This document shows, one piece after another, positions 8,949 to 16,708 of a DNA stretch of 64,000 nt. The stretch's first letter is position 1; each line of letters opens with the position of its first letter. The DNA comes from Gammaproteobacteria bacterium (GTDB lineage Bacteria; Pseudomonadota; Gammaproteobacteria; Pseudomonadales; Halieaceae), in contig JAUICG010000023.1 of NCBI GenBank assembly GCA_030427485.1, forward strand, positions 1 through 64,000. Reading direction: 5' to 3'. A program made the translations under genes and the position numbers. The notes under the pieces were generated by a model, which worked only from the letters and a program-made list of their open reading frames with translations, searched no databases and was not told where the DNA came from.

Positions 8949-9182
8949 CTCACTGAGGGCATTCCGCTGTTGGTAATGGCTCTGCCTGAACAATCTCGAC
9001 AAAGGTGGATGCGAGTGCTGCTCGTCACTGGGACCGTGTGGCGACAGGACGTCGCCACCCGAGCCTGCACATGGACGTGCGCTTTTTGGCGTGTCCCAGT
9101 GATGAGCAGCACTCGTATCCACCGCCTCGCAATTAACTAAAGACAGAGCCATTACCAACAGCGGGATACGCGGCCAAGTGAG
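8949..9182 (+). repeat. Palindromic element B: triple-nested inverted repeat with GGA-loop hairpins
   Basis: Inner arms 9004-9034 and 9093-9123 pair over 31 bp; the only two differences are G-U compatible. A second, unrelated pair surrounds this, 8961-8984 with 9144-9167 (23 of 24 matching, one G-T). A third short pair is CTCACT 8949-8954 with AGTGAG 9177-9182. Inside on the plus strand are GTGGCGAC-AGGAC-GTCGCCAC (9038-9058), linker CGAGCC, GCAC-ATGGAC-GTGC (9067-9080) and GCTTTTTGGCG. The core is nearly identical to that of element C 8.8 kb away. Confidence 0.78.
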
Positions 9183-9229
9183 CGTAACTCACTTGAACAG
9201 ACTGCTTACGATAAGAGCTGGCTTGGCAT

Positions 9230-10021
9230 TCAAACAAACCGGCAACTACACCCGCCGATACCCTCGATCTCCAGCGCCATCTCATCCCCCGCCACCACCG
9301 GAATCAATGGCGCCAGCGAGCCGGAAAGAATCACCTCACCGGCCTTGAACGGAATACCAAACTCCCCCAGGGTATTCGCCAGCCACGCAACCGCCGTCAG
9401 CGGATTACCCTGCACCGCGCTGCCGAGGCCCTCGGCGTTGAATTCACCGTTCTTGTAGATCGTCATCTTCAGGTTCGGCAAATCGAAGTCCCGCGGGTCG
9501 ACCTCGTTCTTTCCCAGCACGTAAACGCCACAGGAGGCGTTGTCCGCCACCGTATCCTGTATGCGGATTTTCCAGTCGTGAATTCTGGAGTCGACGATTT
9601 CGAAACAGGGCATGATCGTCGCCGTGGCATCGAGCACATCCTGCTCACTCACGCCGGGGCCTGCCAGGTCACTTTTCAGGCGGAAGGCTATTTCGCCTTC
9701 CGCCCTGGGTTGGATCAAATTGCCGGCGATGCGAATATCCGCGCCTTCGCTGTATTCCATGGTATTGGTGAGGAAGCCGAAGTCCGGCTGGAATACACCA
9801 AGCATGTCCTGCACAGGCTTGCTGGTAACGCCAATTTTTTTTCCGACGATCCGTTCACCGTCGCGTTCCAGGCGCAGGTTCACCATGCGCTGGGAAATGT
9901 GGTAGGCATCCTCGATGGTGATCGCGGCTTCGCGCTCTGTCAGCGGCGCGAGGGTCGACTGGCTGCGCAGGGCCGTGTACAACTCTTCGCCCAGCGCGTT
10001 AATCCTGTCCCTGTTCATCAT
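9230..10021 (-). CDS. hsaE: 2-hydroxypenta-2,4-dienoate / 2-hydroxyhexa-2,4-dienoate hydratase (HsaE/TesE)
   Basis: 263 residues of the DmpE/MhpD hydratase family, which adds water to 2-hydroxy-dienoates to give 4-hydroxy-2-oxo acids. Family blocks seen: GKKIGVTSKPVQDMLGV, the acidic metal site AEGEIAFRLKSDL, CFEIVDSRI and GSAVQGNPLTAVAWLAN, ending in the GEVILSGSLAPLIPV turn. Two Met codons open the frame and a GGAGG sits 11 bases upstream of the first. It follows hsaD by 41 bp in the same operon, so the likely substrate is the C6 dienoate from steroid ring A. Confidence 0.9.
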   Translation of the reverse strand: MMNRDRINALGEELYTALRSQSTLAPLTEREAAITIEDAYHISQRMVNLRLERDGERIVGKKIGVTSKPVQDMLGVFQPDFGFLTNTMEYSEGADIRIAGNLIQPRAEGEIAFRLKSDLAGPGVSEQDVLDATATIMPCFEIVDSRIHDWKIRIQDTVADNASCGVYVLGKNEVDPRDFDLPNLKMTIYKNGEFNAEGLGSAVQGNPLTAVAWLANTLGEFGIPFKAGEVILSGSLAPLIPVVAGDEMALEIEGIGGCSCRFV

Positions 10022-10062
10022 GCGCTTGTTTACCTCCAGTTCTCGGATCCGTCACCGGACAA

Positions 10063-10896
10063 CTAGCCGTGCTGTAGAAAATCCAGACAGGCACGATTGA
10101 ACATCGCCTCGTGTTCAACCATTACCCAGTGACCACACTCCGTGACCAGTACTAGCCGCAGGTGGGCGATATTCCTGGCCATCGCCATGATACCGTTTTC
10201 CGGCATCATCTTCTCATCCATGCCCCAGAATCCCAACACGGGACACTGCAATTCGTGCAATCGCTCCACCAGGTTGGGTATCTGCATCGTCGCCATCACA
10301 TGACCATTCATGATCTGCATGATCTGCATACGCTCTTCCACCAGTTCATCAGTGGCGAACTTCGGGTCGTGCATCAGACCGGTGGCGAACAGATCCTTCA
10401 TCACCGCCGGGGTCACGGGCCCGCCCGCACCGAACACCTGGAACACCTTCTGCATACCCGGCATCTGTTGGTATTCCGCGAGATCACTGAGGCCACCGGG
10501 CGCCATCAGGATCAGTTTTTCCACCAGTTCCGGGTAATCCAGCGCGAGGCCGATGGCAATCGCGCCGCCCAGTGAATTGCCTATCAGCGTGCAACGGTCG
10601 ACACCCGCCACATCGAGGGTCTGCTTGATGCACTGAACGAAAAAAGACAGCGGGTGATCGACGTCATCGGGCTTATCCGAGAAGCCGTAGCCGATGTGGT
10701 CCGGGATAATGCAGCGGTAACCGGCATCCACCAGATGGGGGTAGTTGCCCTTGAAATTGCTGAAACCGCTGGCGCCCGGGCCGGAGCCGTGGAGAAAGAC
10801 CACGGCATCGCCCCTGCCCTCGTCCAGATAATGGATGCGGTAACCATTGGCACACTCCGCGTAGTTACCCTCGGGTAGTCGACCTTGCATTTTCAT
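10063..10896 (-). CDS. hsaD: alpha/beta hydrolase, meta-cleavage product C-C hydrolase (HsaD/TesD type)
   Basis: 277 residues from the ATG preceded by AGGAGG; a longer frame upstream only reads over the end of hsaA and is rejected. The fold shows the oxyanion motif HGSGPGASG, nucleophile Ser108 in GNSLGG, the acid in GFWGMDEKMMPENG and the catalytic His in ECGHWVMVEHE. HGSGPGA with GNSLGGA is characteristic of C-C bond hydrolases such as HsaD, BphD and MhpC. Between an HsaA-like monooxygenase and HsaE it would hydrolyse the seco-steroid ring A cleavage product. Confidence 0.9.
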   Translation of the reverse strand: MKMQGRLPEGNYAECANGYRIHYLDEGRGDAVVFLHGSGPGASGFSNFKGNYPHLVDAGYRCIIPDHIGYGFSDKPDDVDHPLSFFVQCIKQTLDVAGVDRCTLIGNSLGGAIAIGLALDYPELVEKLILMAPGGLSDLAEYQQMPGMQKVFQVFGAGGPVTPAVMKDLFATGLMHDPKFATDELVEERMQIMQIMNGHVMATMQIPNLVERLHELQCPVLGFWGMDEKMMPENGIMAMARNIAHLRLVLVTECGHWVMVEHEAMFNRACLDFLQHG

Positions 10897-10924
10897 CCTG
10901 CCTCCTGGGGCGCAGATAACACCG

Positions 10925-12115
10925 CTACAGGGCGAAGTCCGCGTTCGGTTCGTCAAACAGTACACCGCCCATGTTGACGGCAAAAGGTATGGAATGGTTC
11001 GCCACATGCGCCTGGCTGGCGAGGATATCAAGGTGGAAAGCCAGCAGCTCGCTGTCCATTCGGATGCCCCCACTGCCCGCCGCCTTCAGCATTTTGCTCG
11101 ACAGCGCCAGACAGCGGTCGGCGACCACGGCCGAATCGTAGCGGTAACGAACACGATCCTCAATAGGGATAGGCACGCCGCTGCGGCAGCACTCCATCAT
11201 TGCGTCGAAGTTGCGAATCAGAGTTAATTTCATCTCCTCGATCGAGGTCTTCACCTCGGCCGCTATCACGCGGGCGAAGGGATCATTTTTCATTTTGTTC
11301 GGCCCGACCTGGCGTGTTTTCGCGACTTCGATAAACGCCTCCAGCGCGCCTTCACAGGCACCGAGCGTGGCGGTACACACCGCCCGTACGAATACCTGCA
11401 TAAAGGGCATACGATACAGGGGGGCGGTGTTCACGGCATTGCCCGGATTCTCGCACAAGAATCCGTCCATCGACTTGTGGGTGCGATGCTCCGGCACGAA
11501 AGCGTCGTTGACAACTACGTCATGGCTACCGGTACCCTGCAGGCCGACCACATCCCAATTGTGTACAATCTCATAGTCGCTTATCGGCACCAGGAACGTA
11601 CGGTAATTACTCATGTCGAAGGGTGCTTCCGCGGTCGGTACGACGGCGCCGAGGAATACCCATTTGCAATGTTCCGATCCGCTGGAAAAACTCCAGCGAC
11701 CGCTGAGGCGAAAACCGCCATCGACAACTTTGACCTTTCCCACGGGCGCGTAAGAAGATGAAATCAGCGTCGTCGGGTCCTCCGCCCACACGTCCTGCGC
11801 CGCCTGATCATCGAACACGGCGAGTTGCCAGTTATGAACCGCGATCACGCCCAGGATCCAGGCACTGGACGGACAGAAACGGGCGATTTCCAGCCCCACC
11901 GCATAGAACACCTGGGGATCCATCGCGTATCCCCCCCATTGCTCCGGTTGCAGGATCTTGAAAAAGCCGGCCCGCTCGAATTCGGCCACGGTTTCGTCCG
12001 GTACGCGCACGTCGGCCTTGCAGCGCGCACGGCGCTCCCTCAATGCCGGGCCCATCGCCGTGGCTGCCTCGATCAATTTCTGCGCGCGCGGGCTCTCCAA
12101 TCCGTACTCGTTCAT
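10925..12115 (-). CDS. hsaA: Flavin-dependent monooxygenase, acyl-CoA dehydrogenase fold (HsaA/TesA2 type)
   Basis: 396 residues of the group D flavin monooxygenases, which adopt the acyl-CoA dehydrogenase fold. Typical blocks: ELxxAGFFKILQPEQWGGY-like N-terminus, GLEIARFCPSSAW, LSGRWSFSSGSEHCKW, WDVVGLQGTGSHDV and the terminal HLDILASQAHVANHS. HsaA hydroxylates 3-HSA to the catechol 3,4-DHSA using FMNH2 from HsaB. A GAGG ribosome site lies eight bases from the ATG. No HsaB reductase or HsaC dioxygenase is encoded in the window, so those partners must be elsewhere. The HsaA-like reading rests on HsaD/E/F/G context as much as sequence. Confidence 0.88.
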   Translation of the reverse strand: MNEYGLESPRAQKLIEAATAMGPALRERRARCKADVRVPDETVAEFERAGFFKILQPEQWGGYAMDPQVFYAVGLEIARFCPSSAWILGVIAVHNWQLAVFDDQAAQDVWAEDPTTLISSSYAPVGKVKVVDGGFRLSGRWSFSSGSEHCKWVFLGAVVPTAEAPFDMSNYRTFLVPISDYEIVHNWDVVGLQGTGSHDVVVNDAFVPEHRTHKSMDGFLCENPGNAVNTAPLYRMPFMQVFVRAVCTATLGACEGALEAFIEVAKTRQVGPNKMKNDPFARVIAAEVKTSIEEMKLTLIRNFDAMMECCRSGVPIPIEDRVRYRYDSAVVADRCLALSSKMLKAAGSGGIRMDSELLAFHLDILASQAHVANHSIPFAVNMGGVLFDEPNADFAL

Positions 12116-12267
12116 ACTTTTTGCCTCATTGCTGTGGCCCCCTCAGGGGTGTCGGTACACGGTGGCATTTCGATATGCCAAATCATGGTGACTGCTAATG
12201 GAACACGGCAACTGTAGTGGTCCCGCAACTGTTGCGCATCCTCCATTTGAGGTATCGAGCCTGCCGG

Positions 12268-13131
12268 CTACTCCACCACGGCATCGCCGAAGGTGGTTGG
12301 CTCACCGAAAAAAGCGCGGTGAGACAGGGGAATGTCGCCATCGTCATCGCAAATACCGTACTCCTGCCCCAGTTCGGCCCCGATCAGTACTTTACCGCTC
12401 TTCTCCATGCGCTGCGGATCGTTCGCCAGGGCATCGATCACGCGGCCGGTAAACTCCGGCGTTTCCGCCGTGGCGACCAGATCGGCGTACTTTTCGGGCT
12501 CCGCATCGAAGACCCGGCGCGAGCGCTCAGTCAGCAGCAGCCCCATCCAGATCGAGACCACCGACACATTGAACGGGCGAAAATCAACCGCCATATCATG
12601 CGCCATTTTGTCGACTGCCGCTTTTCCGGCACCGTAGGCGGGTCCATGCATGTAGATGCGACCGCCGAAGGATGAAGTATTCACCACAAGCCCCGCGCCG
12701 TTGGCCAGCAATAGCGGCGCCGCGTGCCAGGTCGCCGTATAGTGGGAGCGCATGCCCACATTCCAGATGTCGGTCAGGGCCAGGGGCTTCTCCCAGAACG
12801 GGCCGGTCTGCGTCAGCGCATCGTGCAAGCTGGTCGCATTGTTGACGAGGATATCCAGGCGTCCCTGTTCATCCGCCACACGCTCAAACAACTGCCGCAC
12901 CTGTGCGTCATCGGCGTGATCACAGTGCACCGGAATACCGCAGCCACCCGCCGCGGTCACGGCCTCCGCGGTGGCCTGCACAGTCCCCGGCAGTGCCGCA
13001 TCACCCTCCTTCCTGGTGCGCCCGGTAACGTAGACTGTGGCGCCACTTGCGGCCAGCGCGAGCGCAATACCCTTACCCGCGCCGCGACTGGCACCGGTAA
13101 CGACAACGATCCGATCTTGCGAGAGACCCAT
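12268..13131 (-). CDS. short-chain dehydrogenase/reductase (DHRS1-like)
   Basis: 287 residues with the Rossmann motif TGASRGAGKGIA and NNAT (LVNNATSLHD). The catalytic Ser pair is in VVNTSSFGG and Tyr-Lys in AYGAGKAAVDK. The N-terminal VTGRTRKEGD and long C-terminal tail with EFTGRVIDALANDP are typical of the DHRS1-like subgroup. An ATG with AAGGA seven bases upstream is preferred over one five codons earlier. It lies 152 bp upstream of hsaA on the same strand and could begin the steroid operon, acting on a hydroxy/keto steroid; this role is inferred. Confidence 0.85.
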   Translation of the reverse strand: MGLSQDRIVVVTGASRGAGKGIALALAASGATVYVTGRTRKEGDAALPGTVQATAEAVTAAGGCGIPVHCDHADDAQVRQLFERVADEQGRLDILVNNATSLHDALTQTGPFWEKPLALTDIWNVGMRSHYTATWHAAPLLLANGAGLVVNTSSFGGRIYMHGPAYGAGKAAVDKMAHDMAVDFRPFNVSVVSIWMGLLLTERSRRVFDAEPEKYADLVATAETPEFTGRVIDALANDPQRMEKSGKVLIGAELGQEYGICDDDGDIPLSHRAFFGEPTTFGDAVVE

Positions 13132-13250
13132 ACACTGTTCCTTCACCCGAGTGAGCTGCTAGTATCAACGCACCATCCTAAAGGCAGCGGCGCCGATGGC
13201 CAAGTGGCGACAGGAGCGCGCCGGCCACATAATTATGCCAGGCGGAAAAA

Positions 13251-14003
13251 ATGTCAGAACAGCCCATCACAGCGCGCTACATACCCCCGGTCATCGGCTG
13301 TACTTTCACCCTGATGGCCATGTTTGCGAGCGCCACCGACTCCCGACAGGTTTTTTCCGGCGAGACGCACGGCTGGCTGCGCGCGGTTGGCAAATTGCAG
13401 GTGCCCGGCCAACGCTATCGGGAGGGCCGCAAGTCACACTACCTGGAAGACTGCAGCGCCACCCTGGTGGCGCGAACGGGGCGCCGCCGTGCGGATACCA
13501 TCGTCTCGGCCTGGCACTGTCTGGAGTGGTACGGGGACCTCAGCAGGCCCATCATTTTCACCGTCGTGTCTGCCTCCGGCGAGCCGCTGCAGAGAGAGGC
13601 CTACATCCTGGGAGACGGCGGCGGAATGCATGCCGACTGGGCAATCCTGCGCCTGCGTGCCGCATTTTCGAACGATGAGGTCGCGGCGCTGGCGGTACAC
13701 TTCCAGGCTGCAGACCCTGCTAAACCGGTAACCATGGCCGGCTTTTCAAAAGACGGCGGGCTCGGCAACAACGGCCTGACGCTGACGTTTGACCCTGCCT
13801 GCGCCATCACTGCCCTGGCCCGGGACTTCGGCGATACGGACTGCACCGCGTTCAAGGGCGCCTCCGGCGGCGCCGTAGTGCAACTCACCGATGCCGGCGA
13901 GCCGCAAGTATGCGGCGTCATTTCACAGGGCAATGGCGAAGGGCGCAGCACCTTTGTGCCGGTAAGCCAGTTCAGCAGTGCGCTGGATCGATATCTCAAC
14001 TGA
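13251..14003 (+). CDS. secreted trypsin-like serine peptidase
   Basis: 250 residues with a hydrophobic N-terminal segment (about 12-28) compatible with a signal peptide ending FASATD. The chymotrypsin-fold triad is visible: His89 in SAWHC, Asp129 in HADWAILRL and Ser205 in GASGGAV, with Cys residues positioned for disulfides. It resembles small bacterial trypsin-like proteases rather than HtrA, as there is no PDZ domain. The natural substrate is unknown. It is divergent from the SDR gene with about 120 bp between them. Confidence 0.82.
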   Translation: MSEQPITARYIPPVIGCTFTLMAMFASATDSRQVFSGETHGWLRAVGKLQVPGQRYREGRKSHYLEDCSATLVARTGRRRADTIVSAWHCLEWYGDLSRPIIFTVVSASGEPLQREAYILGDGGGMHADWAILRLRAAFSNDEVAALAVHFQAADPAKPVTMAGFSKDGGLGNNGLTLTFDPACAITALARDFGDTDCTAFKGASGGAVVQLTDAGEPQVCGVISQGNGEGRSTFVPVSQFSSALDRYLN

Positions 14004-14044
14004 ATTGGCAACAAACCACCGCCACAGATTGCCGTGAGCAGGTA

Positions 14045-15292
14045 TTACGGGTGGTGGTTGCGGCCTGACATCCGGCAGAAGCTCTCCGCGATTATGGTTC
14101 CCGCCAAGCGGTGACCGAGTGCATTCCAGTGCCCGCCACAGGGTTCCGCATTGTCAAATCCGTGGAGACATTCGCCGCTCTCCTGCGCCAGGGCCTGCAG
14201 CGGTGGTGCGAGCATCATAAAAGGTATGTTCTCCCGCGCGGCAAGCTGTTGTATGCGTCTGTCGGCATACAACAGGTCTGCGACTCCCAGCGACCGCGCA
14301 AAACGCTCTCGTACAGCAGGGTCCGGATGAACCTGGAGGCTGTTGCTGAGGGAAACCACAAAAAACGTGGCGTCATGCTCGCGGACCTGCGCATTCATCA
14401 TGCGCAATATGGCTTCTGTCACGCTCCACGCGTCTATCCACCGTGGATCCTCCGGGGGCGCGTAGATTTCATTATCCAGACCTTGCTCATAAATGCGCTG
14501 GGCCTCTTTCCTCGCTGTCCTCTCGTCGGAGTTCTTCAACCGGTCAAGGTAATCGCCAAATTTGACCAGCAACTGCAATACACGCGATCGGGGTACTGAT
14601 GCGAACCACCAGTCGCCGAGAATACTTCCCATGAACCTGGATTCCGGTTTGAAGGAAAAACTGTTATCCAGAACCAGCTGTCCATCACGATAGACGAAAT
14701 AGGGCTGATTACCGCCACGCTGCAATGCCCTGGAATTATTGCGAATGTCATTACCGGTCAGAAACGCCAGCAGGACGACATCGGGAGAGTACTTCCAAAC
14801 CTTGTGGTCGAGCGTCAGGAACTCCTGCGCTGTGCCGAAACCGGGCACGCCGAAGTTGATCACTTCCACCTCCCGACCTGCGAGCGAGGGACAGTGGCGC
14901 AGTGTATCGGCCATGACGCGCCAGAATGTGTTCTCGACGGGCACCTGCACAGCCGCTGCATAGGAGTCACCCAATACGGCGATGCGCAGGGTGTCCGGCG
15001 GTTTCTGGAGTGCGTGTTCTGCATCCCGCAGTCCGTCAGAATTGATACTGACGAATGCGCGGCCCTCCTCCGAGTTCCAGGTTTCCACTCCCGCCAGAAG
15101 TGACTTGCCAGTCACGCTGTCGAAGCGACCGATTGTAAGATAGGAGAATCCGACCACCCTCAGCGCCACTTCCGCCACGCCCAGAGCGAAAAGAATGGAG
15201 CACAATACCAGCACGGTATTTGCCACCCTGTGCTGTGTCGGCGGTTCAGGCGCGGCGGTCAATGCCTGGGTAAACCGACGTGGCAGACACAC
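14045..15292 (-). CDS. SGNH/GDSL-like hydrolase, membrane-anchored
   Basis: About 415 residues from a GTG at 15290-15292; the frame stays open to an ATG at 15412 inside trhO, but the extra 40 residues look non-coding. One membrane span (VANTVLVLCSILFALGVAEV) precedes the catalytic domain with block I GDSYAAAVQVP, a GVPGFGT block, LTGNDIRNNS and the C-terminal catalytic His in GGHWNALGH. This architecture is common in exopolysaccharide O-acetylation and lipid-modifying esterases. Substrate and exact start are uncertain because neither start has a clear ribosome site. Confidence 0.75.
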   Translation of the reverse strand: MCLPRRFTQALTAAPEPPTQHRVANTVLVLCSILFALGVAEVALRVVGFSYLTIGRFDSVTGKSLLAGVETWNSEEGRAFVSINSDGLRDAEHALQKPPDTLRIAVLGDSYAAAVQVPVENTFWRVMADTLRHCPSLAGREVEVINFGVPGFGTAQEFLTLDHKVWKYSPDVVLLAFLTGNDIRNNSRALQRGGNQPYFVYRDGQLVLDNSFSFKPESRFMGSILGDWWFASVPRSRVLQLLVKFGDYLDRLKNSDERTARKEAQRIYEQGLDNEIYAPPEDPRWIDAWSVTEAILRMMNAQVREHDATFFVVSLSNSLQVHPDPAVRERFARSLGVADLLYADRRIQQLAARENIPFMMLAPPLQALAQESGECLHGFDNAEPCGGHWNALGHRLAGTIIAESFCRMSGRNHHP

Positions 15293-15374
15293 CTGTGGGC
15301 TGTGCGACTGCGACAAGTGACCTCGCCACCGCCCTGAATAGCATATGAACCAGGTCTCGGGACCATCGCTGGAC

Positions 15375-16304
15375 TTATCGCTTTTGTCGCAGTGGCGGCG
15401 GTGCGCCGACATGCGGCTCGCCGCGCCTGGCAGCGAGTTCGACCTGCTTCTGGCGTTCCCGAAAGCGCGATCTCTGGTCGGCGGTCAGCGCGTCAAAGCA
15501 GTGCGGACAGCATACGCCCTTTTCGTAATTGCCGGACTGCTTGTCCTCCTCGGTTATGGGGTGGCGGCAGCCATGGCACTGGTCGTATTGTCCCTTCTGC
15601 AACTGGTGGTCGACGGCCACCCGGTTGTCGAAGACGAAACACTCGCCCTCCCAGGTACTTTGTTCCACCGGCACTTCCTCCAGGTATTTCAGGATACCGC
15701 CCTGCAGATGGTAGACTTCTTCAAATCCCTCGTTAAGCATGAACGCGGAAGCCTTCTCGCAGCGGATACCGCCAGTACAGAACATCGCCACCTTCTTGTG
15801 TACAGCCGGATCGAGATTGGCGCGCACATAGCCGGGAAACTCCCGAAAGTTTACCGTGCGCGGGTCTATCGCGCCCCGGAAGCTGCCGATATCACATTCA
15901 TAGTCGTTGCGGGTATCAATCAACAACACCTGGGGGTCATTCACCAGCGCGTTCCAGTCCTGCGGGCGTACGTAGGTACCGACGCGCGCATTGGGATCAA
16001 CGCCAGCCACGCCCATGGTGACAATCTCTTTCTTCAGCTTGACCTTCATGCGGTAAAAGGGCATCTCTTCGTCATGTGATTCCTTGTGCTCCAGGTCCGC
16101 CAGGCGCGGATCACTGCGCAGGTAGCACAGAACCTTGTCTATGCCGGCGCGGGAGCCGGCGATAGTGCCGTTGATACCTTCACTGGCGAGCAACAGCGTG
16201 CCCCGCGTTCCCGCGTCCAGACAGACATCGAGCAGGGCTTCTCGCAGGTCGCGGTAGTCCTCCAGGGTAACAAATTTGTACAGCGCGGCGACGACAGTAC
16301 TCAT
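15375..16304 (-). CDS. trhO: tRNA uridine(34) hydroxylase TrhO (YceA, rhodanese family)
   Basis: 309 residues. N-terminal UPF0176 domain (ALYKFVTLEDYRDLR, GTLLLASEGINGTIAG) and a rhodanese domain with active-site Cys176 in FCTGGIRCEKAS. The C-terminus has two CxxC pairs (CHGC, CCPHC), as in TrhO, which makes 5-hydroxyuridine at the tRNA wobble position. The ATG at 16304 is chosen because the family starts there; the longer open frame overlaps bolA. It follows bolA by about 10 bp, so the two are probably co-transcribed. Confidence 0.92.
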   Translation of the reverse strand: MSTVVAALYKFVTLEDYRDLREALLDVCLDAGTRGTLLLASEGINGTIAGSRAGIDKVLCYLRSDPRLADLEHKESHDEEMPFYRMKVKLKKEIVTMGVAGVDPNARVGTYVRPQDWNALVNDPQVLLIDTRNDYECDIGSFRGAIDPRTVNFREFPGYVRANLDPAVHKKVAMFCTGGIRCEKASAFMLNEGFEEVYHLQGGILKYLEEVPVEQSTWEGECFVFDNRVAVDHQLQKGQYDQCHGCRHPITEEDKQSGNYEKGVCCPHCFDALTADQRSRFRERQKQVELAARRGEPHVGAPPPLRQKR

Positions 16305-16314
16305 GGCGGGAGCC

Positions 16315-16632
16315 CTATTGCGCCTTACTGCCGCCCAGGCAGTCCGGCGACGCCGGTGCCGACTGCTCGCGCTGCTGCCATTCTTCGGGCGAGTAAGTGT
16401 GCAGCGCCAGCGCATGCACCGGCCCCGCCATTTGCGCGGCAAGTGCCGCATACACCTGCTGGTGGCGTGCAACGCGCCTGCAGCCATCAAAGGCCGCACT
16501 GACCAGCACCACGCGAAAATGCGTTTCCGAGTTCGCCGGTACGCTGTGCATATGGCTCTCGTTGGCGACCTCTAGCGCGACCGGCGAGAACGTGGCCTGA
16601 AGCTGCTGTTCGATTTCCTGCTGCACCGTCAT
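16315..16632 (-). CDS. bolA: BolA family protein
   Basis: 105 residues. The core FSPVALEVANESHMHSVPANSE, THFRVVLVSAAFDGCRRVARHQQVY and HALALHTYSPEEW is the complete BolA fold. The His residue used with glutaredoxin for [2Fe-2S] binding is present (VHALALHTYSP). BolA proteins affect cell shape, iron-sulfur trafficking and stress responses. It is the first gene of a bolA-trhO pair. The upstream frame extension is not BolA-like and is discarded. Confidence 0.93.
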   Translation of the reverse strand: MTVQQEIEQQLQATFSPVALEVANESHMHSVPANSETHFRVVLVSAAFDGCRRVARHQQVYAALAAQMAGPVHALALHTYSPEEWQQREQSAPASPDCLGGSKAQ

Positions 16633-16708
16633 GACAATACCCGTATAGGACACGATTGAAAGGGGGGGCGAATTATAGCGAAGCGTCAGCGCCGGGGACA
16701 GTATGGTT

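Larger units (their letters stand above)
8653..9229. other. 577-bp intergenic region carrying two structured palindromic elements
   Basis: No credible gene is present between hsaG and hsaE. Open frames here have no family signature and simply read through the repeats. The content is element A (8768-8875), element B with its nested outer arms (8949-9182), and a small hairpin CAAGTGAG-CGTAA-CTCACTTG (9175-9195) just downstream of hsaE on the operon's transcribed strand. The operon transcript must cross all of this to reach hsaG. Confidence 0.8.

Noticed and set aside
8674..9158. Several open frames crossing elements A and B
   Set aside because: They encode low-complexity Arg/Pro/His peptide produced by the palindromes, have no family matches and overlap on both strands.
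8768..9182. Integron attC site, transposon ends or retron as explanation for the palindromes
   Set aside because: No integrase, transposase or reverse transcriptase in view; no GTTRRRY core; arms differ between copies.
10896..11073. 59-codon N-terminal extension of the hsaD frame
   Set aside because: It reads into hsaA, lacks hydrolase features and an AGGAGG precedes the internal ATG.
13204..13228. GTGGCGACAGGAG...GCCAC similar to the element hairpin
   Set aside because: Only part of one hairpin is present, without second hairpin, linker or long arms; it could be chance or a decayed copy.
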